64,000 bases of DNA, from the NCBI GenBank assembly GCA_051878575.1, contig JBJEKJ010000091.1:14811-78810 (forward strand), in the 5' to 3' direction. The notes beneath the pieces are model-generated. The model was not told the origin of the DNA. It searched no databases and saw nothing but the letters and a program-made list of their open reading frames with translations. The first letter of the stretch is position 1, and every line of letters starts with the position of its first letter. The position numbers were made by a program, and so were the translations under genes. The DNA is from CALZFJ01 sp051878575 (GTDB lineage Bacteria > Bacteroidota > Bacteroidia > Bacteroidales > Muribaculaceae). Positions 44,874-54,162 of the stretch are shown here, piece by piece.

Positions 44874-45462
44874 ATCCTTTGCCTTTCAGCCACTCTATAG
44901 CCCTCGGAAGCGCGTATTTCATATTTTTCTCGGCCTTAAGCGAGTCGTGAAACACTATGATGGAGCCTTTGCGGGCATATCGCCTCACATTGCGCAGCAC
45001 CTCCTCGCCTGTGAGCTTATTGCTGTAGTCGCGGGTGACGAGGTCATACATTATAAGTGTGAAATGGTTCTTCAGCAGGCGTGCCGTGCCCCATCGCATC
45101 AGCCCATGAGGAGGCCTGAACAGCCTCGAGCCGATAAGGTGGTCGGCGAGCGCCACATTGCGCAGGTAAGTGCGCGTGGTCACCTTCATGCTCTGCAAGT
45201 GGTTCATGGTGTGATTGCCCACGCTGTGACCGCGCTTGAGAATCTCTTGCAGAAGCTCGGGATGCCGGCGCACGTTGTCGCCCACGCAGAAGAAAGTGGC
45301 CTTCACGCCATAGTGGTAGAGGGTGTCGAGCACCCACGGCGTCACCTCGGGAATCGGTCCGTCGTCGAATGTAAGGAATACTGTTCTCCGCCTACGGTGC
45401 ATTCTCCACACCGTCTCGGGGAACAGCATTCTAAAGAGTAATGGCGGTTGCTCGATAATCAT
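44845..45462 (-). CDS. Polysaccharide deacetylase (NodB-type, CE4)
   Basis: A 205-residue metal-dependent deacetylase. Motif 1 TFDDGP, motif 2 HTMNH with NHTMNHLQSMK, motif 3 RPPHG and a final IVFHDSLKAEKNM region match the NodB domain, so the metal ligands Asp-His-His are present. No signal peptide is seen, though the N-terminus (PPLLFRMLFPETVWRM) is hydrophobic. Probable targets are peptidoglycan or another acetylated amino-sugar polymer, not identifiable here. It follows the DUF2723 gene by 18 bases and overlaps queG. Confidence 0.9.
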   Translation of the reverse strand: MIIEQPPLLFRMLFPETVWRMHRRRRTVFLTFDDGPIPEVTPWVLDTLYHYGVKATFFCVGDNVRRHPELLQEILKRGHSVGNHTMNHLQSMKVTTRTYLRNVALADHLIGSRLFRPPHGLMRWGTARLLKNHFTLIMYDLVTRDYSNKLTGEEVLRNVRRYARKGSIIVFHDSLKAEKNMKYALPRAIEWLKGKGYEFESIPMR

Positions 45463-45480
45463 ATCTCGAGAATCCCTTGA

Positions 45481-48400
45481 CTAAAATCCCAAATCGCTTA
45501 GGTCGAAATCGGCATCAGCATCTTCGGTGGCAGTGGCGGGCTCGCCCTCCTCCTCAGCAGCCTCGTCAATTCCGTCATACTGCGCGCGCACGAACTCGTA
45601 GGTGCGCTCTATGTTCACGCCATATTTGCTTAGCACTTTCTCCACCTTCTTCTCAAATCCGTCGCCCTCAAGCATGCCGTAGTATTGAATAAGGTCCATG
45701 AAATAGCGCTGGTCGATATAGTGGTCGTTGTACGACAGGCGATTATACAAATCGGGCGACAGCGACTGGTAGTAGCGCACATATTGCGCATAGCGGTCAA
45801 TCTCGTCGAGAATGATGCTTGCGGCCTTCTTGATGTCGGCGTCGCTATTGCTTCGGCGGCCAAGTATCTCATACACCTGCGCAAAGCGCTGACCAAGCTG
45901 AATCGTATAGGGCACGGCCTTCACCGGCAGCTTCTTATCCATAAGCTCAAGCACCTTGCGGGCCTTGTCGTATTTGCCCTCGCTCACAAGGTCGAAAGCC
46001 AAATCAGTCATGCTTGAGCGGGTGCTCGTCACCATGCGGCGTATCGTCTCGTCCCAATAGCGCTCGCCATTGGGGTCCTGATCGAGCCCGGCCCAACGGA
46101 ACTTAGTCATCACATTGTTATACATCTTTGTGGTGTTGGTTGCCACAGTGCTTGTGGCGTCGAAATCGGCATTGCGCACCGGAACCACCTGATAGGCCAT
46201 ACCGGTGTTCTGCATATATTTCGAGAGCCCCAAGTAATACTTGTCGGGCACGGTCATCGCGAAGTACACCGGACGCTTCCAGCCCTCGGCGGCAGCCGAT
46301 GCCAATATGTCGAGGCTCATCACCTTGCTTGAGCTCATAGCCATCTCCGATGCCGTGAAGCGGTCGCTGAGCATGTCGCAATCGATAATCGGCTCTACGG
46401 CGTCGGCATAGTCGGCAGTCACTATTCCGCGCTTGAGCACCGTCTCCTTGTCGACGGGGATATACATTCGCGGATTGGTGATCTGCGGCAGATGCCACGG
46501 ATTATCCTTGTAGCCCGGCGAGTAGAGCTTCCTCAGCGACTCGAGCACGGGCACGGGCATAGTGTCGGGGTCGATGAAGTAGTTGTACTGGCGCTCATCG
46601 TAGGCGAACGTCGTCTTGTCGGCGAGCATGGGCAGCGGAGCCGACTTGTAGGCCGGACGGCGCATCTGGTTAATATACCAGTCGGTGGTCAGATAGCTGA
46701 GGTTCACCACGCGCACGTCGGTGCGGTAGCCCTCAACCTCCTGGCAGTACCACAACGGGAATGTGTCGTTGTCGCCATTGGTGAAGATGATACCGTTCTC
46801 GTCGACGCTCGACAAATAGTTCATGCCGAAGTCGCGTGCCGGATAGCGGCCTGAGCGGTCATGGTCGTCCCACGTCTGGCTCACCATCTGCAATGGCACT
46901 ATGAGCCCTACTGTCGCAGCCACGGCAGCCACCGCCATGCATGTGCGCTCGCATGCCTCTTTCTTCTTGGCCTTTTTGATGATGGCAAGAATCAGGCGCC
47001 ACAGTCCGGCGACTCCCATTCCCACCCATATTGCGAAGGCATAGAATGAGCCTGCGTAGGCATAGTCGCGCTCGCGCGGCTGGCTCGGAGTCTGGTTGAG
47101 ATATATCACGATGGCTATACCGGTCATAAAAAACAGGAAGAACACCACCCAGAATTGCTCTATTCCGCGCTTGCCGGCATAGGCCTGCCACAGCAAGCCG
47201 ATAATTCCAAGCAATAGCGGCAGCATGTAGAACACGTTGTGCCCCTTGTTGCCCTCGCCGAGGTCGTAGGGGAGCAGCGACTGGTCACCCAGACGGGCGT
47301 TGTCGATCAGCGGAATGCCGCTTATCCAGTTGCCGTGGGTAATCTCTCCACTGCCTTGAATGTCGTTCTGACGTCCCACAAAGTTCCACATGAAATATCG
47401 CCAATACATGTAGTTCAGCTGATAGTCGATGAAGAATTGCAGGTTCTCGGCAAATGTGGGCTTGATTTTAGGCTCGGTGGTAGTAGGCACGCCGTTGCGG
47501 TCGAGCTGCGTAGTGGCCATCACAGTAGTGCCCTTCATCCCTATCCACTCCTTGTACTCGCGGGCATGGGCTCCGCTGTACATTCTCGGGAACACCATGT
47601 TCAGCTCGGGCGAGGTGACATAGTTGTCGGCGGTTCCAATCATCTTGTAGGCGTCGGGCTCACCGGGATCGGTCTTCACCACTTTGGTGTAGAGAGCCTT
47701 GCCCTCCTCCTTCACCGGCTTCATCACACCCTCGCCATTGTCCTTGTACATCACGCCGGCATTGAACGTCTGCCCGTAGAAAAGCGGACGGTCGCCATAT
47801 TGCTCACGGTTCAGGTAGCTGCCGAGGGCAAACACGTTGTCGGGGGAGTTTTGGTCCATCGGGGTCTGCGCGCCCGAGCGGATAAGAATCAGCGCATACG
47901 ACGAGTAGCCGATGAATATCACGAAGATGCTCATCACCGTGAGCGCGAAAATGCGCGCCGGGATGCGCTTGCAGAATTTGAAAAGATACACGAGCAGGGC
48001 TATCGTAAGCACTGCCGGAATAAGCACGCCATCGCCTATGAAAAGCATTCCCGAGAGGAAAATGCTCAGGAAGAACGAAATCTTTATGCACATTGGCCTG
48101 TCCTGACGGTAGAGCTCATAGACGCTCCAGATGAACACGCCGAAAAGCACTATGGCATATATGAGCACGCCCGAGTTGTAGCCGGCATGGAGCACATTCA
48201 CGAAAAACAGCTCCATATCCTGTGCCACCTCCACGAAACCCGGCACCAATCCATAGAGAATAAGCACGATGATGCCGAACGAGAGCAGCAGCGCCAGCAG
48301 CGAGCCTTTGGCTGTGGTATTATTGAATTTCTTATAGTAGAACACAAGCACGATTGCCGGAATACACAGCAGGTTGAGAAGGTGCACGGCAATCGACACG

Positions 48401-48957
48401 CCTATGATATATGCGATGAGCACCAAGTAGCGGTCGCTGTGGGGCTCGTTGGCACGGTTCTCCCACTTCAGTATGAGCCAGAACACAAGCGCGGTGCAGA
48501 ACGACGAGAACGCATACACCTCAGCCTCCACTGCCGAGAACCAGAATGTGTCGCTCCAGGTGTAGGCGAGGGCGCCGCAAATTCCGCTGCCGAAGATCAC
48601 AAGCATCTGCGTGAGCGAAACGCTCTCGGCGTCGTCGGCCACCACAAGCCTCTTTACGAGGTGGGTCACCGTCCAGAACAGCAACAGGATGGTGCCTGCG
48701 CTGAGCAATGCCGACATGGCGTTGACACACAGCGCCACATTACCGATGTCGTTGGTGAAGTTGATTGCGAACCTGGCTGCAAGCATGAATATCGGGTTGC
48801 CGGGCGGGTGGCCGATTTCGAGCTTGAATCCCTGAGATATGAATTCCGGGCAGTCCCAGAAGCTGGCGGTAGGCTCCATAGTGAGCAGATAGGTCACCGC
48901 TGCGACCACAAACATCAGCCAGCCCAATGAATCGTTAAGAATCTTGTATTTTCTCAT
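45481..48957 (-). CDS. DUF2723 family multi-pass membrane protein (TMEM260-like, putative O-mannosyltransferase)
   Basis: A 1158-residue integral membrane protein. The first third holds many membrane helices (for example LGWLMFVVAAVTYLLTM, ALLVYLFKFC), with the family's FWDCPEFI and GHPPGNPIF loops near the N-terminus, which resemble the acidic catalytic loop of GT-C enzymes. More helices lie at about 580-680, and the C-terminal 450 residues are soluble and probably periplasmic. The family is widespread in Bacteroidetes and related to human TMEM260, a protein O-mannosyltransferase; the bacterial role is assumed by analogy. The acidic C-terminal tail (AAEEEGEPATATEDADADFD) is unusual for a membrane protein. 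Confidence 0.9.
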   Translation of the reverse strand: MRKYKILNDSLGWLMFVVAAVTYLLTMEPTASFWDCPEFISQGFKLEIGHPPGNPIFMLAARFAINFTNDIGNVALCVNAMSALLSAGTILLLFWTVTHLVKRLVVADDAESVSLTQMLVIFGSGICGALAYTWSDTFWFSAVEAEVYAFSSFCTALVFWLILKWENRANEPHSDRYLVLIAYIIGVSIAVHLLNLLCIPAIVLVFYYKKFNNTTAKGSLLALLLSFGIIVLILYGLVPGFVEVAQDMELFFVNVLHAGYNSGVLIYAIVLFGVFIWSVYELYRQDRPMCIKISFFLSIFLSGMLFIGDGVLIPAVLTIALLVYLFKFCKRIPARIFALTVMSIFVIFIGYSSYALILIRSGAQTPMDQNSPDNVFALGSYLNREQYGDRPLFYGQTFNAGVMYKDNGEGVMKPVKEEGKALYTKVVKTDPGEPDAYKMIGTADNYVTSPELNMVFPRMYSGAHAREYKEWIGMKGTTVMATTQLDRNGVPTTTEPKIKPTFAENLQFFIDYQLNYMYWRYFMWNFVGRQNDIQGSGEITHGNWISGIPLIDNARLGDQSLLPYDLGEGNKGHNVFYMLPLLLGIIGLLWQAYAGKRGIEQFWVVFFLFFMTGIAIVIYLNQTPSQPRERDYAYAGSFYAFAIWVGMGVAGLWRLILAIIKKAKKKEACERTCMAVAAVAATVGLIVPLQMVSQTWDDHDRSGRYPARDFGMNYLSSVDENGIIFTNGDNDTFPLWYCQEVEGYRTDVRVVNLSYLTTDWYINQMRRPAYKSAPLPMLADKTTFAYDERQYNYFIDPDTMPVPVLESLRKLYSPGYKDNPWHLPQITNPRMYIPVDKETVLKRGIVTADYADAVEPIIDCDMLSDRFTASEMAMSSSKVMSLDILASAAAEGWKRPVYFAMTVPDKYYLGLSKYMQNTGMAYQVVPVRNADFDATSTVATNTTKMYNNVMTKFRWAGLDQDPNGERYWDETIRRMVTSTRSSMTDLAFDLVSEGKYDKARKVLELMDKKLPVKAVPYTIQLGQRFAQVYEILGRRSNSDADIKKAASIILDEIDRYAQYVRYYQSLSPDLYNRLSYNDHYIDQRYFMDLIQYYGMLEGDGFEKKVEKVLSKYGVNIERTYEFVRAQYDGIDEAAEEEGEPATATEDADADFDLSDLGF

Positions 48958-48996
48958 TTTGAGATATTAAACTTAATATTTTTCAGAAATAATGTG

Positions 48997-49004
48997 CAAA
49001 TATA
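48997..49004 (-). promoter_or_regulatory. -7 element (TATATTTG) for the DUF2723-deacetylase-queG operon
   Basis: Minus-strand TAnnTTTG match about 40 bases before the DUF2723 start. No TTG at the right distance was found. Confidence 0.4.
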
Positions 49005-49124
49005 GTGTAAATCTGTTTTTGGATGCTCTTTGTCGGCTCTTATTTAGTTTAGTTTAACCAAGTTATGGCAAAAAACTGTGGTTTGTCGGCCACGAAGCGA
49101 CTTTTGCGCCCGGCAATGGCCGGC

Positions 49125-50030
49125 TCAGTGCATCACGAACCGCAACGATGTGCTGCTTGCCGCCACGTCAAGACGCACGTCGGCGCCCTCGATTATCGGC
49201 AGGTTGCGGTCGATGTGCCCTATCGGGAAGTCGAATGCCACAGGATAGCCGTAGGGCTCCACCATGCGGCGCACCATCTGCTCCATGCTCTCGCCGTTGC
49301 CGTCGGGGTTGTGATAGTCGGTGAACCGTCCCACAATAAGCCCGCGCAGATTGCCGAGCACTCCTCCGAGCCGCAATGCGTAGAGCATCCTCTCGACAGC
49401 GTACACTTGCTCGTTCACATCCTCGATAAAAAGTATCTTGTCGCCCTTCAATATGTCGAACCGGCTGCCTCGGAGCCCGCAAAGCACGGCAAGGTTGCCG
49501 CCCACAAGCTGTCCCTCGGCGACGCCGGGGCGATTGAATTCGTGCCACGGCTCGCGATATGCGGGCAGTGTGCCCTCAACCACGCTTCGAATGATGCCCA
49601 CGCACTCATCGTCGGCACCCTTCTCGGCGAATTGCTTGGTCATGGGCGCATGGAGGCTCACCACGCCGGCAGTGGTGAGTGCCGCATGGAGTGCGGAGAT
49701 GTCGCTGAAGCCTATAACCCACTTGGGATTATCGCTTAGCAGGGAGGAGTCGATACGCTCAAGCAGGTGAACCACTCCATAGCCGCCACGGCTGCACAGA
49801 ATGGCCTTCACGCTCTTGTCGGCGAAAGCGGCTGTCAGGTCGGCGAGCCGCTCCTCCACCGTGCCGCTGTAGGTGCCGCACACTCCCTTGCAATGGGCGC
49901 CCACCACAGGCTCATAGCCCCACTGCTCAATAATGCGGCAAGCCCCATCGACATATTCATGCCTGATGTGGCTCGCCGGTGATACGATTGCTATCTTGTC
50001 GCCTTTCCTTAGTGGCGCCGGATATATCAT
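49125..50030 (-). CDS. ldcA: LD-carboxypeptidase (S66 family), murein tetrapeptide carboxypeptidase
   Basis: A 301-residue serine peptidase that removes the terminal D-alanine from murein tetrapeptides during cell-wall recycling. Motifs: LRKGDKIAIVSPAS at the N-terminus, CSRGGYGVVHLLERID, the nucleophile serine in IGFSDIS, LHAPM, LVGGNLAVLCGLRG and the Glu and His near the end (ILFIEDVNEQVYAVERML, FPIGHIDRNLP). No signal peptide, so it is cytoplasmic like E. coli LdcA. It follows metG on the same strand with a 53-base gap. Confidence 0.93.
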   Translation of the reverse strand: MIYPAPLRKGDKIAIVSPASHIRHEYVDGACRIIEQWGYEPVVGAHCKGVCGTYSGTVEERLADLTAAFADKSVKAILCSRGGYGVVHLLERIDSSLLSDNPKWVIGFSDISALHAALTTAGVVSLHAPMTKQFAEKGADDECVGIIRSVVEGTLPAYREPWHEFNRPGVAEGQLVGGNLAVLCGLRGSRFDILKGDKILFIEDVNEQVYAVERMLYALRLGGVLGNLRGLIVGRFTDYHNPDGNGESMEQMVRRMVEPYGYPVAFDFPIGHIDRNLPIIEGADVRLDVAASSTSLRFVMH

Positions 50031-50083
50031 ACGACCAATTTTTTATATTTCACACAATAGTCCATTTCTTTTGCCGAATATGC

Positions 50084-52144
50084 CTACTTAACCTGGCATC
50101 CGGGCTTGACCTCGCCTTGCGGACCGATGACCACCAAGCTGCCGTCGGCATTCTCGGCGCTGAGAATCATGCCCTGCGACTCTATGCCTTTCAGCTTGCG
50201 GGGAGCGAAATTGGCAATGAAGCACACCTCTTTGCCCACAAGATCCTCGGGAGCATAGTATTTGGCTATTCCGCTCACGATGGTGCGGCCGCCCATGCCG
50301 TCGTCGATGCTGAATTGCAGCAACTTGTCGGCTTTGGGCACCTTCTTGCATTCAAGCACCTTGCCCACGCGGATGTCGAGCTTCATAAAGTCGTCGAATG
50401 GCACGTCGGGCTGCACCGGAGCGGGAGTGAAGTTCTTGATGATGTTCTCCTGCTTGATTCGCTCCAATTTCTGCATCTGGACGTCGATCACGGCATCCTC
50501 CATCTTCTCAAAGAGCAGCTCGGGCTTCTCCACCTTGCCGCCTGCGGCGAGAATGTCGGTTGCGCCAAGTTTGTTCCAGTCGAGATTGGCAAGATTCAGC
50601 ATGGCACGCAGCTTGGCAGCCGAGAAAGGAAGGAATGGCTCGAAGGCTATCGCCAAGTTGGCCGTAATCTGCAACGCCACGTTCATGATGGTGGCCACGC
50701 GCCCCATGTCGGTCTTGGCGAGCTTCCACGGCTCGGTGTCGGCAAGATACTTGTTGCCGATTCGGGCAAGGTTCATGGCATCCTTCAATGCCTCGCGGAA
50801 GTGGAAGTTCTCGATATTTCCCTCAAGAGCATCCTTCACGCCCTTGAACTCCTCGATGGTGGCGCGGTCGTAGTCGGTAAGCTCGCCGGCGGCGGGAACC
50901 ACGCCATCGAAATATTTGTGGGTGAGCACAAGCGAGCGGTTCACGAAGTTGCCGAGAATCGCCACAAGCTCATTATTGTTGCGGGCCTGATAGTCGCGCC
51001 ATGTGAAATCGTTGTCCTTAGTCTCGGGAGCATTGGCGGTGAGCACGTAGCGCAGCACGTCTTGCTTGCCGGGGAATTCCTCAAGATACTCATGCAGCCA
51101 CACAGCCCAGTTGCGCGAGGTCGATATCTTGTCGCTCTCCAAGTTCAGGAACTCATTGGCTGGCACGTTGTCGGGCATGATATAGCCGCCGTGGGCCTTC
51201 ATCATGGTGGGGAATATGAGGCAGTGGAACACGATATTGTCCTTGCCGATGAAGTGAATCAGGCGCGTGTCCTCGTCCTGCCACCACTTCTGCCATGTGC
51301 CCCACTTCTCGGGATTGGCGTCGCAAAGCTCCTTCGTGTTGCTGATATAGCCTATCGGAGCGTCAAACCACACATAGAGCACCTTGCCCTCGGCGCCCTC
51401 CACAGGCACGGGGATGCCCCAGTCGAGGTCGCGTGTCATGGCGCGTGGCTGCAAGTCCATGTCGAGCCACGACTTGCACTGCCCGTACACGTTGCCGCGC
51501 CACTCCTTGTGGCCATTGAGAATCCACTCCTTCAGCCACTCCTGATACTTGTTCAGAGGGAGATACCAGTTCTTCGTGAGCTTTTTTGTCAGCCCGTGAC
51601 CGGGATTGTTGCGATTGGTGGGATTGATAAGCTCGTCGGGCGACAGCGTGGCGCCGCACTTCTCGCATTGGTCGCCATAGGCTCCCTCGGCCCCGCAGCG
51701 CGGACATGTGCCGATGATGTTGCGGTCGGTGAGGAACTCGCCGGTCACCTCGTCGCAATATTGCTCCTCCGATTTCTCCTCAAGCACTCCCTTGTCGTAG
51801 AGCGTGCGGAAAAAGTCGGACGCGAACTTGTGATGTATCTTCGATGTGGTGCGGCTGTAGATGTCGAATGATATTCCAAATTCCTCAAACGACTTCTTTA
51901 TCATCTCGTGATAGCGGTCGACGACCTCCTGCACGGTGATACCCTCCTGACGGGCACGGATAGTGACGGGCACGCCATGCTCGTCGCTTCCGCCTATAAA
52001 TATCACGTCGCGCTTCTTCAAGCGAAGATAGCGCACATAGATGTCGGCAGGCACATACACGCCCGCAAGGTGGCCGATGTGGACACCTCCGTTGGCGTAG
52101 GGGAGCGCAGCCGTCACTGTGGTGCGAGCAAAATTCTTCTCCAT
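50084..52144 (-). CDS. metG: Methionyl-tRNA synthetase
   Basis: A 686-residue enzyme that charges tRNA(Met). The class I motifs are PYANGGVHIGH (HIGH) and DKISTSRN (KMSKS variant). A zinc knuckle (CPRCGA and CEKCGA) marks the two-knuckle or four-Cys type. The C-terminal 110 residues (FMKLDIRVGKVLECKKVPKA, to GEVKPGCQVK) form the EMAPII-like tRNA-binding domain, so this is the homodimeric long form. I chose the ATG at 52144 (MEKNFARTTVTAALPYANG) instead of the one 19 codons upstream, whose extra residues are not family-like. A -7 element lies upstream. Confidence 0.97.
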   Translation of the reverse strand: MEKNFARTTVTAALPYANGGVHIGHLAGVYVPADIYVRYLRLKKRDVIFIGGSDEHGVPVTIRARQEGITVQEVVDRYHEMIKKSFEEFGISFDIYSRTTSKIHHKFASDFFRTLYDKGVLEEKSEEQYCDEVTGEFLTDRNIIGTCPRCGAEGAYGDQCEKCGATLSPDELINPTNRNNPGHGLTKKLTKNWYLPLNKYQEWLKEWILNGHKEWRGNVYGQCKSWLDMDLQPRAMTRDLDWGIPVPVEGAEGKVLYVWFDAPIGYISNTKELCDANPEKWGTWQKWWQDEDTRLIHFIGKDNIVFHCLIFPTMMKAHGGYIMPDNVPANEFLNLESDKISTSRNWAVWLHEYLEEFPGKQDVLRYVLTANAPETKDNDFTWRDYQARNNNELVAILGNFVNRSLVLTHKYFDGVVPAAGELTDYDRATIEEFKGVKDALEGNIENFHFREALKDAMNLARIGNKYLADTEPWKLAKTDMGRVATIMNVALQITANLAIAFEPFLPFSAAKLRAMLNLANLDWNKLGATDILAAGGKVEKPELLFEKMEDAVIDVQMQKLERIKQENIIKNFTPAPVQPDVPFDDFMKLDIRVGKVLECKKVPKADKLLQFSIDDGMGGRTIVSGIAKYYAPEDLVGKEVCFIANFAPRKLKGIESQGMILSAENADGSLVVIGPQGEVKPGCQVK

Positions 52145-52257
52145 TGTCTTGATAATATGTTGTTTTGGGGGTCGAAGCAGCCACGACACGGCAGCACACA
52201 TTCACCCTATAGTTAATAATTTTTCGCTTCCAAAAGGGCATTAGCCCATTCAATTGG

Positions 52258-52265
52258 CAAAATTA
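52258..52265 (-). promoter_or_regulatory. -7 element (TAATTTTG) for metG
   Basis: Minus-strand TAnnTTTG match about 115 bases before the metG ATG at 52144. No well-placed -33 TTG. Confidence 0.4.
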
Positions 52266-52459
52266 GTAAAAAAAACGCAATTCACCACGTGCCGCCGCTC
52301 TTTTTCCGCCAATAGCTCCATCCTCGCACTACTGAGAGCGCGTTCCTTAATTTTTTTTGGGGGGGCGTATTCCCACGATTCCTCAACATTTTATGCGACT
52401 TGTCAGTGTGATGGGCCGATGGCCGCTCGCATTGCGGGCTCTTGTCAGGGTGATATTTA

Positions 52460-52497
52460 AAAGGAGGGGCTACGGCCCGGGGCCATGCCTCTCCTTT
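52460..52497 (-). terminator. Probable terminator of the DUF4465 gene
   Basis: An 11-bp stem with one mismatch (52460-52470 with 52487-52497). On the minus strand the 3' arm runs into TTTTAAATATC. It lies about 90 bases after the stop. Confidence 0.5.
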
Positions 52498-52586
52498 CGA
52501 ATCACTTAATGTTACAATAATTACAATATATGACGTAATGCTATCGCAGAATTACCTTCGTATATACGCGACTCCGGGGCCATGCG

Positions 52587-53579
52587 TTATCTCAGCACGA
52601 CGCGCCTTACAGTCGTTCCCTCGGCTCCGCGCACGCGCACGATGTACAAGCCGGCAGCCGGCACGTCGATAGTGGAATGGCCGCAAAGACCCGACTTGGC
52701 ATACACCTGCGCACCTCCTGCCGTGTACACCTCAACGCTGTAGTCCTCCATAGCCGTAGCCACGAGCAGAGTGCCGTTGGCGGCAATTATCTTTGCCGGA
52801 GCCTCGACGGCAGCTTCCATCACGCCCACCGTCTTGCCTCCGCTGAAATTGTCGATGCAGGCATAGAGCGGCGTCAGAGCTCCCCATAAATTCGACTGCG
52901 TGGTGAAGAAGTGGATGCTCACGCTCGACACCTTGCCGAGAGAGCTAAGATCGACCCACTGCCAGGTGTCGATATAATAGTGGTCGGCGGCGTTCTCCGA
53001 GCGATAGTCGGCAAGATAATACTCCACAGTGCCGGTGCTTTCCTCATTGATGTCGTAGCCGGTAATGATCATCTTGAAATAATCGCCGGTGGCAAAAGGC
53101 GTGCTGCCATAGTCGTCGCCGTTCACTATCGAGTTGAGCGCATACGCCGAGTTTGTCACATACATTCCATCGACTACCGCACCCTCCTCATTGTAGATGT
53201 CGTAGATGCGAATCTCACCGCTATATGTGTCGTCGTAATACACGAGGAAGTTGTTTCCCTCGTGTGCGCCACCGGCAGCCGAGCGGAATTGGTCGTTGAG
53301 CGAGGCGTAGTCCTTGGCCGTCTCATTGCTCAAGGCATATCCGTTCCACCACGACTCCATGTGCTTCACCACGGTGAACATATACTGTCCGCTATACCAA
53401 TATTGCGGGTCATCCGACGCCTCGTCGCCATACCAATGGCTCTCCAAGGGAAGTGTAACCTCCTCAAAAGTAGCGGTTTTGTCGGGAACGTCGTCCGACG
53501 ATTGAGCCATTGCCACGGCAGGGAGAGCAGCCACGGCAAGAGCCATCAAATTAAAGAGTAAAAATTTCTGCCTTTTCAT
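52587..53579 (-). CDS. Secreted DUF4465 protein under cobalamin-riboswitch control
   Basis: A 330-residue protein with a signal peptide (ending AVAMAQ). Residues about 35-245 are a DUF4465 domain (TATFEEVTLPLESHWYGD, WWNGYALSN, NNFLVYYDD, YYLADYRSENAADHYYIDTW, VSSVSIHFFTTQSN). DUF4465 genes are commonly found in Bacteroidetes vitamin B12 uptake loci, and related surface proteins have been described as binding B12. The C-terminus (DYSVEVYTAGGAQVYAKSG to GTTVRRVVLR) is T9SS type A-like rather than a lipobox anchor. It is preceded by a cobalamin riboswitch, and no btuB, btuF or cobalamin enzyme gene is adjacent. A role in corrinoid capture is inferred from these facts. Confidence 0.85.
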   Translation of the reverse strand: MKRQKFLLFNLMALAVAALPAVAMAQSSDDVPDKTATFEEVTLPLESHWYGDEASDDPQYWYSGQYMFTVVKHMESWWNGYALSNETAKDYASLNDQFRSAAGGAHEGNNFLVYYDDTYSGEIRIYDIYNEEGAVVDGMYVTNSAYALNSIVNGDDYGSTPFATGDYFKMIITGYDINEESTGTVEYYLADYRSENAADHYYIDTWQWVDLSSLGKVSSVSIHFFTTQSNLWGALTPLYACIDNFSGGKTVGVMEAAVEAPAKIIAANGTLLVATAMEDYSVEVYTAGGAQVYAKSGLCGHSTIDVPAAGLYIVRVRGAEGTTVRRVVLR

Positions 53580-53794
53580 AAAAATGTAAGTTATTATTAG
53601 TTATACAAAAATTTCAGGCTATGGGTTGTAGTATGCGCCACGCCAATTGTGATAACCAATAATCAAGATGTGCTTATATGCGGCAAGGCAGCCGCGGCAA
53701 CCGGTGGCGGAGAGGGCCTGCAATGCCGGGCTATACTCCACACGCCATGATCATCTCGCCCTTAATCCCGAAGGCATCCGATTCAATCACAAAA

Positions 53795-53950
53795 GGCTAT
53801 GGCAGGTCTTCTGGCTTATTCCTCGGCTGTCCCTCCTTCCCAACACAGCGTACAGATGCGCGTCAGTGGTTTTGGGGCAGTTTCAACGGAAAATACAGCA
53901 GCGGGTACTGTTGCCGAATCTCACGGCATTCCCTATTTTGAAACCATAAC
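53795..53950 (-). promoter_or_regulatory. Cobalamin (B12) riboswitch
   Basis: On the minus strand the leader begins with GGGAATGCCGTGAGATTCGG, then has the pseudo-CTGCCCCC region (GAAACTGCCCC), GGGAAGGAGGGACAGCC, and the conserved B12 box AGCCAGAAGACCTGCC at 53816-53801. Order and spacing match the cobalamin riboswitch class. It starts within a few bases of the predicted transcription start and ends about 215 bases before the DUF4465 start codon. In such leaders bound adenosyl- or methylcobalamin lowers expression. The stretch from 53794 to 53580 probably contains the expression platform. Confidence 0.9.
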
Positions 53951-53955
53951 GTCGG

Positions 53956-53987
53956 CAAAGTTAGTGCATGGCGAGCGAAAAACAAAA
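53956..53987 (-). promoter_or_regulatory. Bacteroidetes-type promoter of the riboswitch-DUF4465 unit
   Basis: Minus strand: TTTTG at 53987-53983, a 19-bp spacer and TAACTTTG at 53963-53956. The predicted start lies at about 53949, exactly at the riboswitch 5' end. Confidence 0.7.
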
Positions 53988-54120
53988 TAAAACTCGCAGT
54001 TTTTTATTTTTTGCTCCGATGATTCCTCAAAATGATTCACAAAATGATTCCTTAAAGAATTTAATATAATTTATCCCACACGTTTTTTTTCGGGAGCCTC
54101 GGGATTAACGGTTTTTTTCG

Positions 54121-54128
54121 TATTTTTG
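54121..54128 (+). promoter_or_regulatory. -7 element (TATTTTTG) for the CotH-family gene
   Basis: TAnnTTTG match 35 bases before the ATG at 54163. No proper -33 TTG. Confidence 0.4.
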
Positions 54129-54162
54129 CAGCATAGTTAACCACATTACATTATCTACACTT

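Larger units (their letters stand above)
52145..52586. other. 442-bp convergent-side intergenic region
   Basis: No gene recognised. It contains the metG -7 element, a T8-G7 homopolymer pair at 52351-52365, and the terminator hairpin of the DUF4465 gene at 52460-52497. Confidence 0.55.

Noticed and set aside
42218..45480. Prophage around the capsid-like gene
   Set aside because: Neighbours are ordinary chromosomal genes; no integrase, terminase, portal, tail or att repeats were seen.
53668..53990. Short plus-strand frames across the riboswitch region
   Set aside because: They run antisense through the cobalamin riboswitch and promoter and have no coding character.
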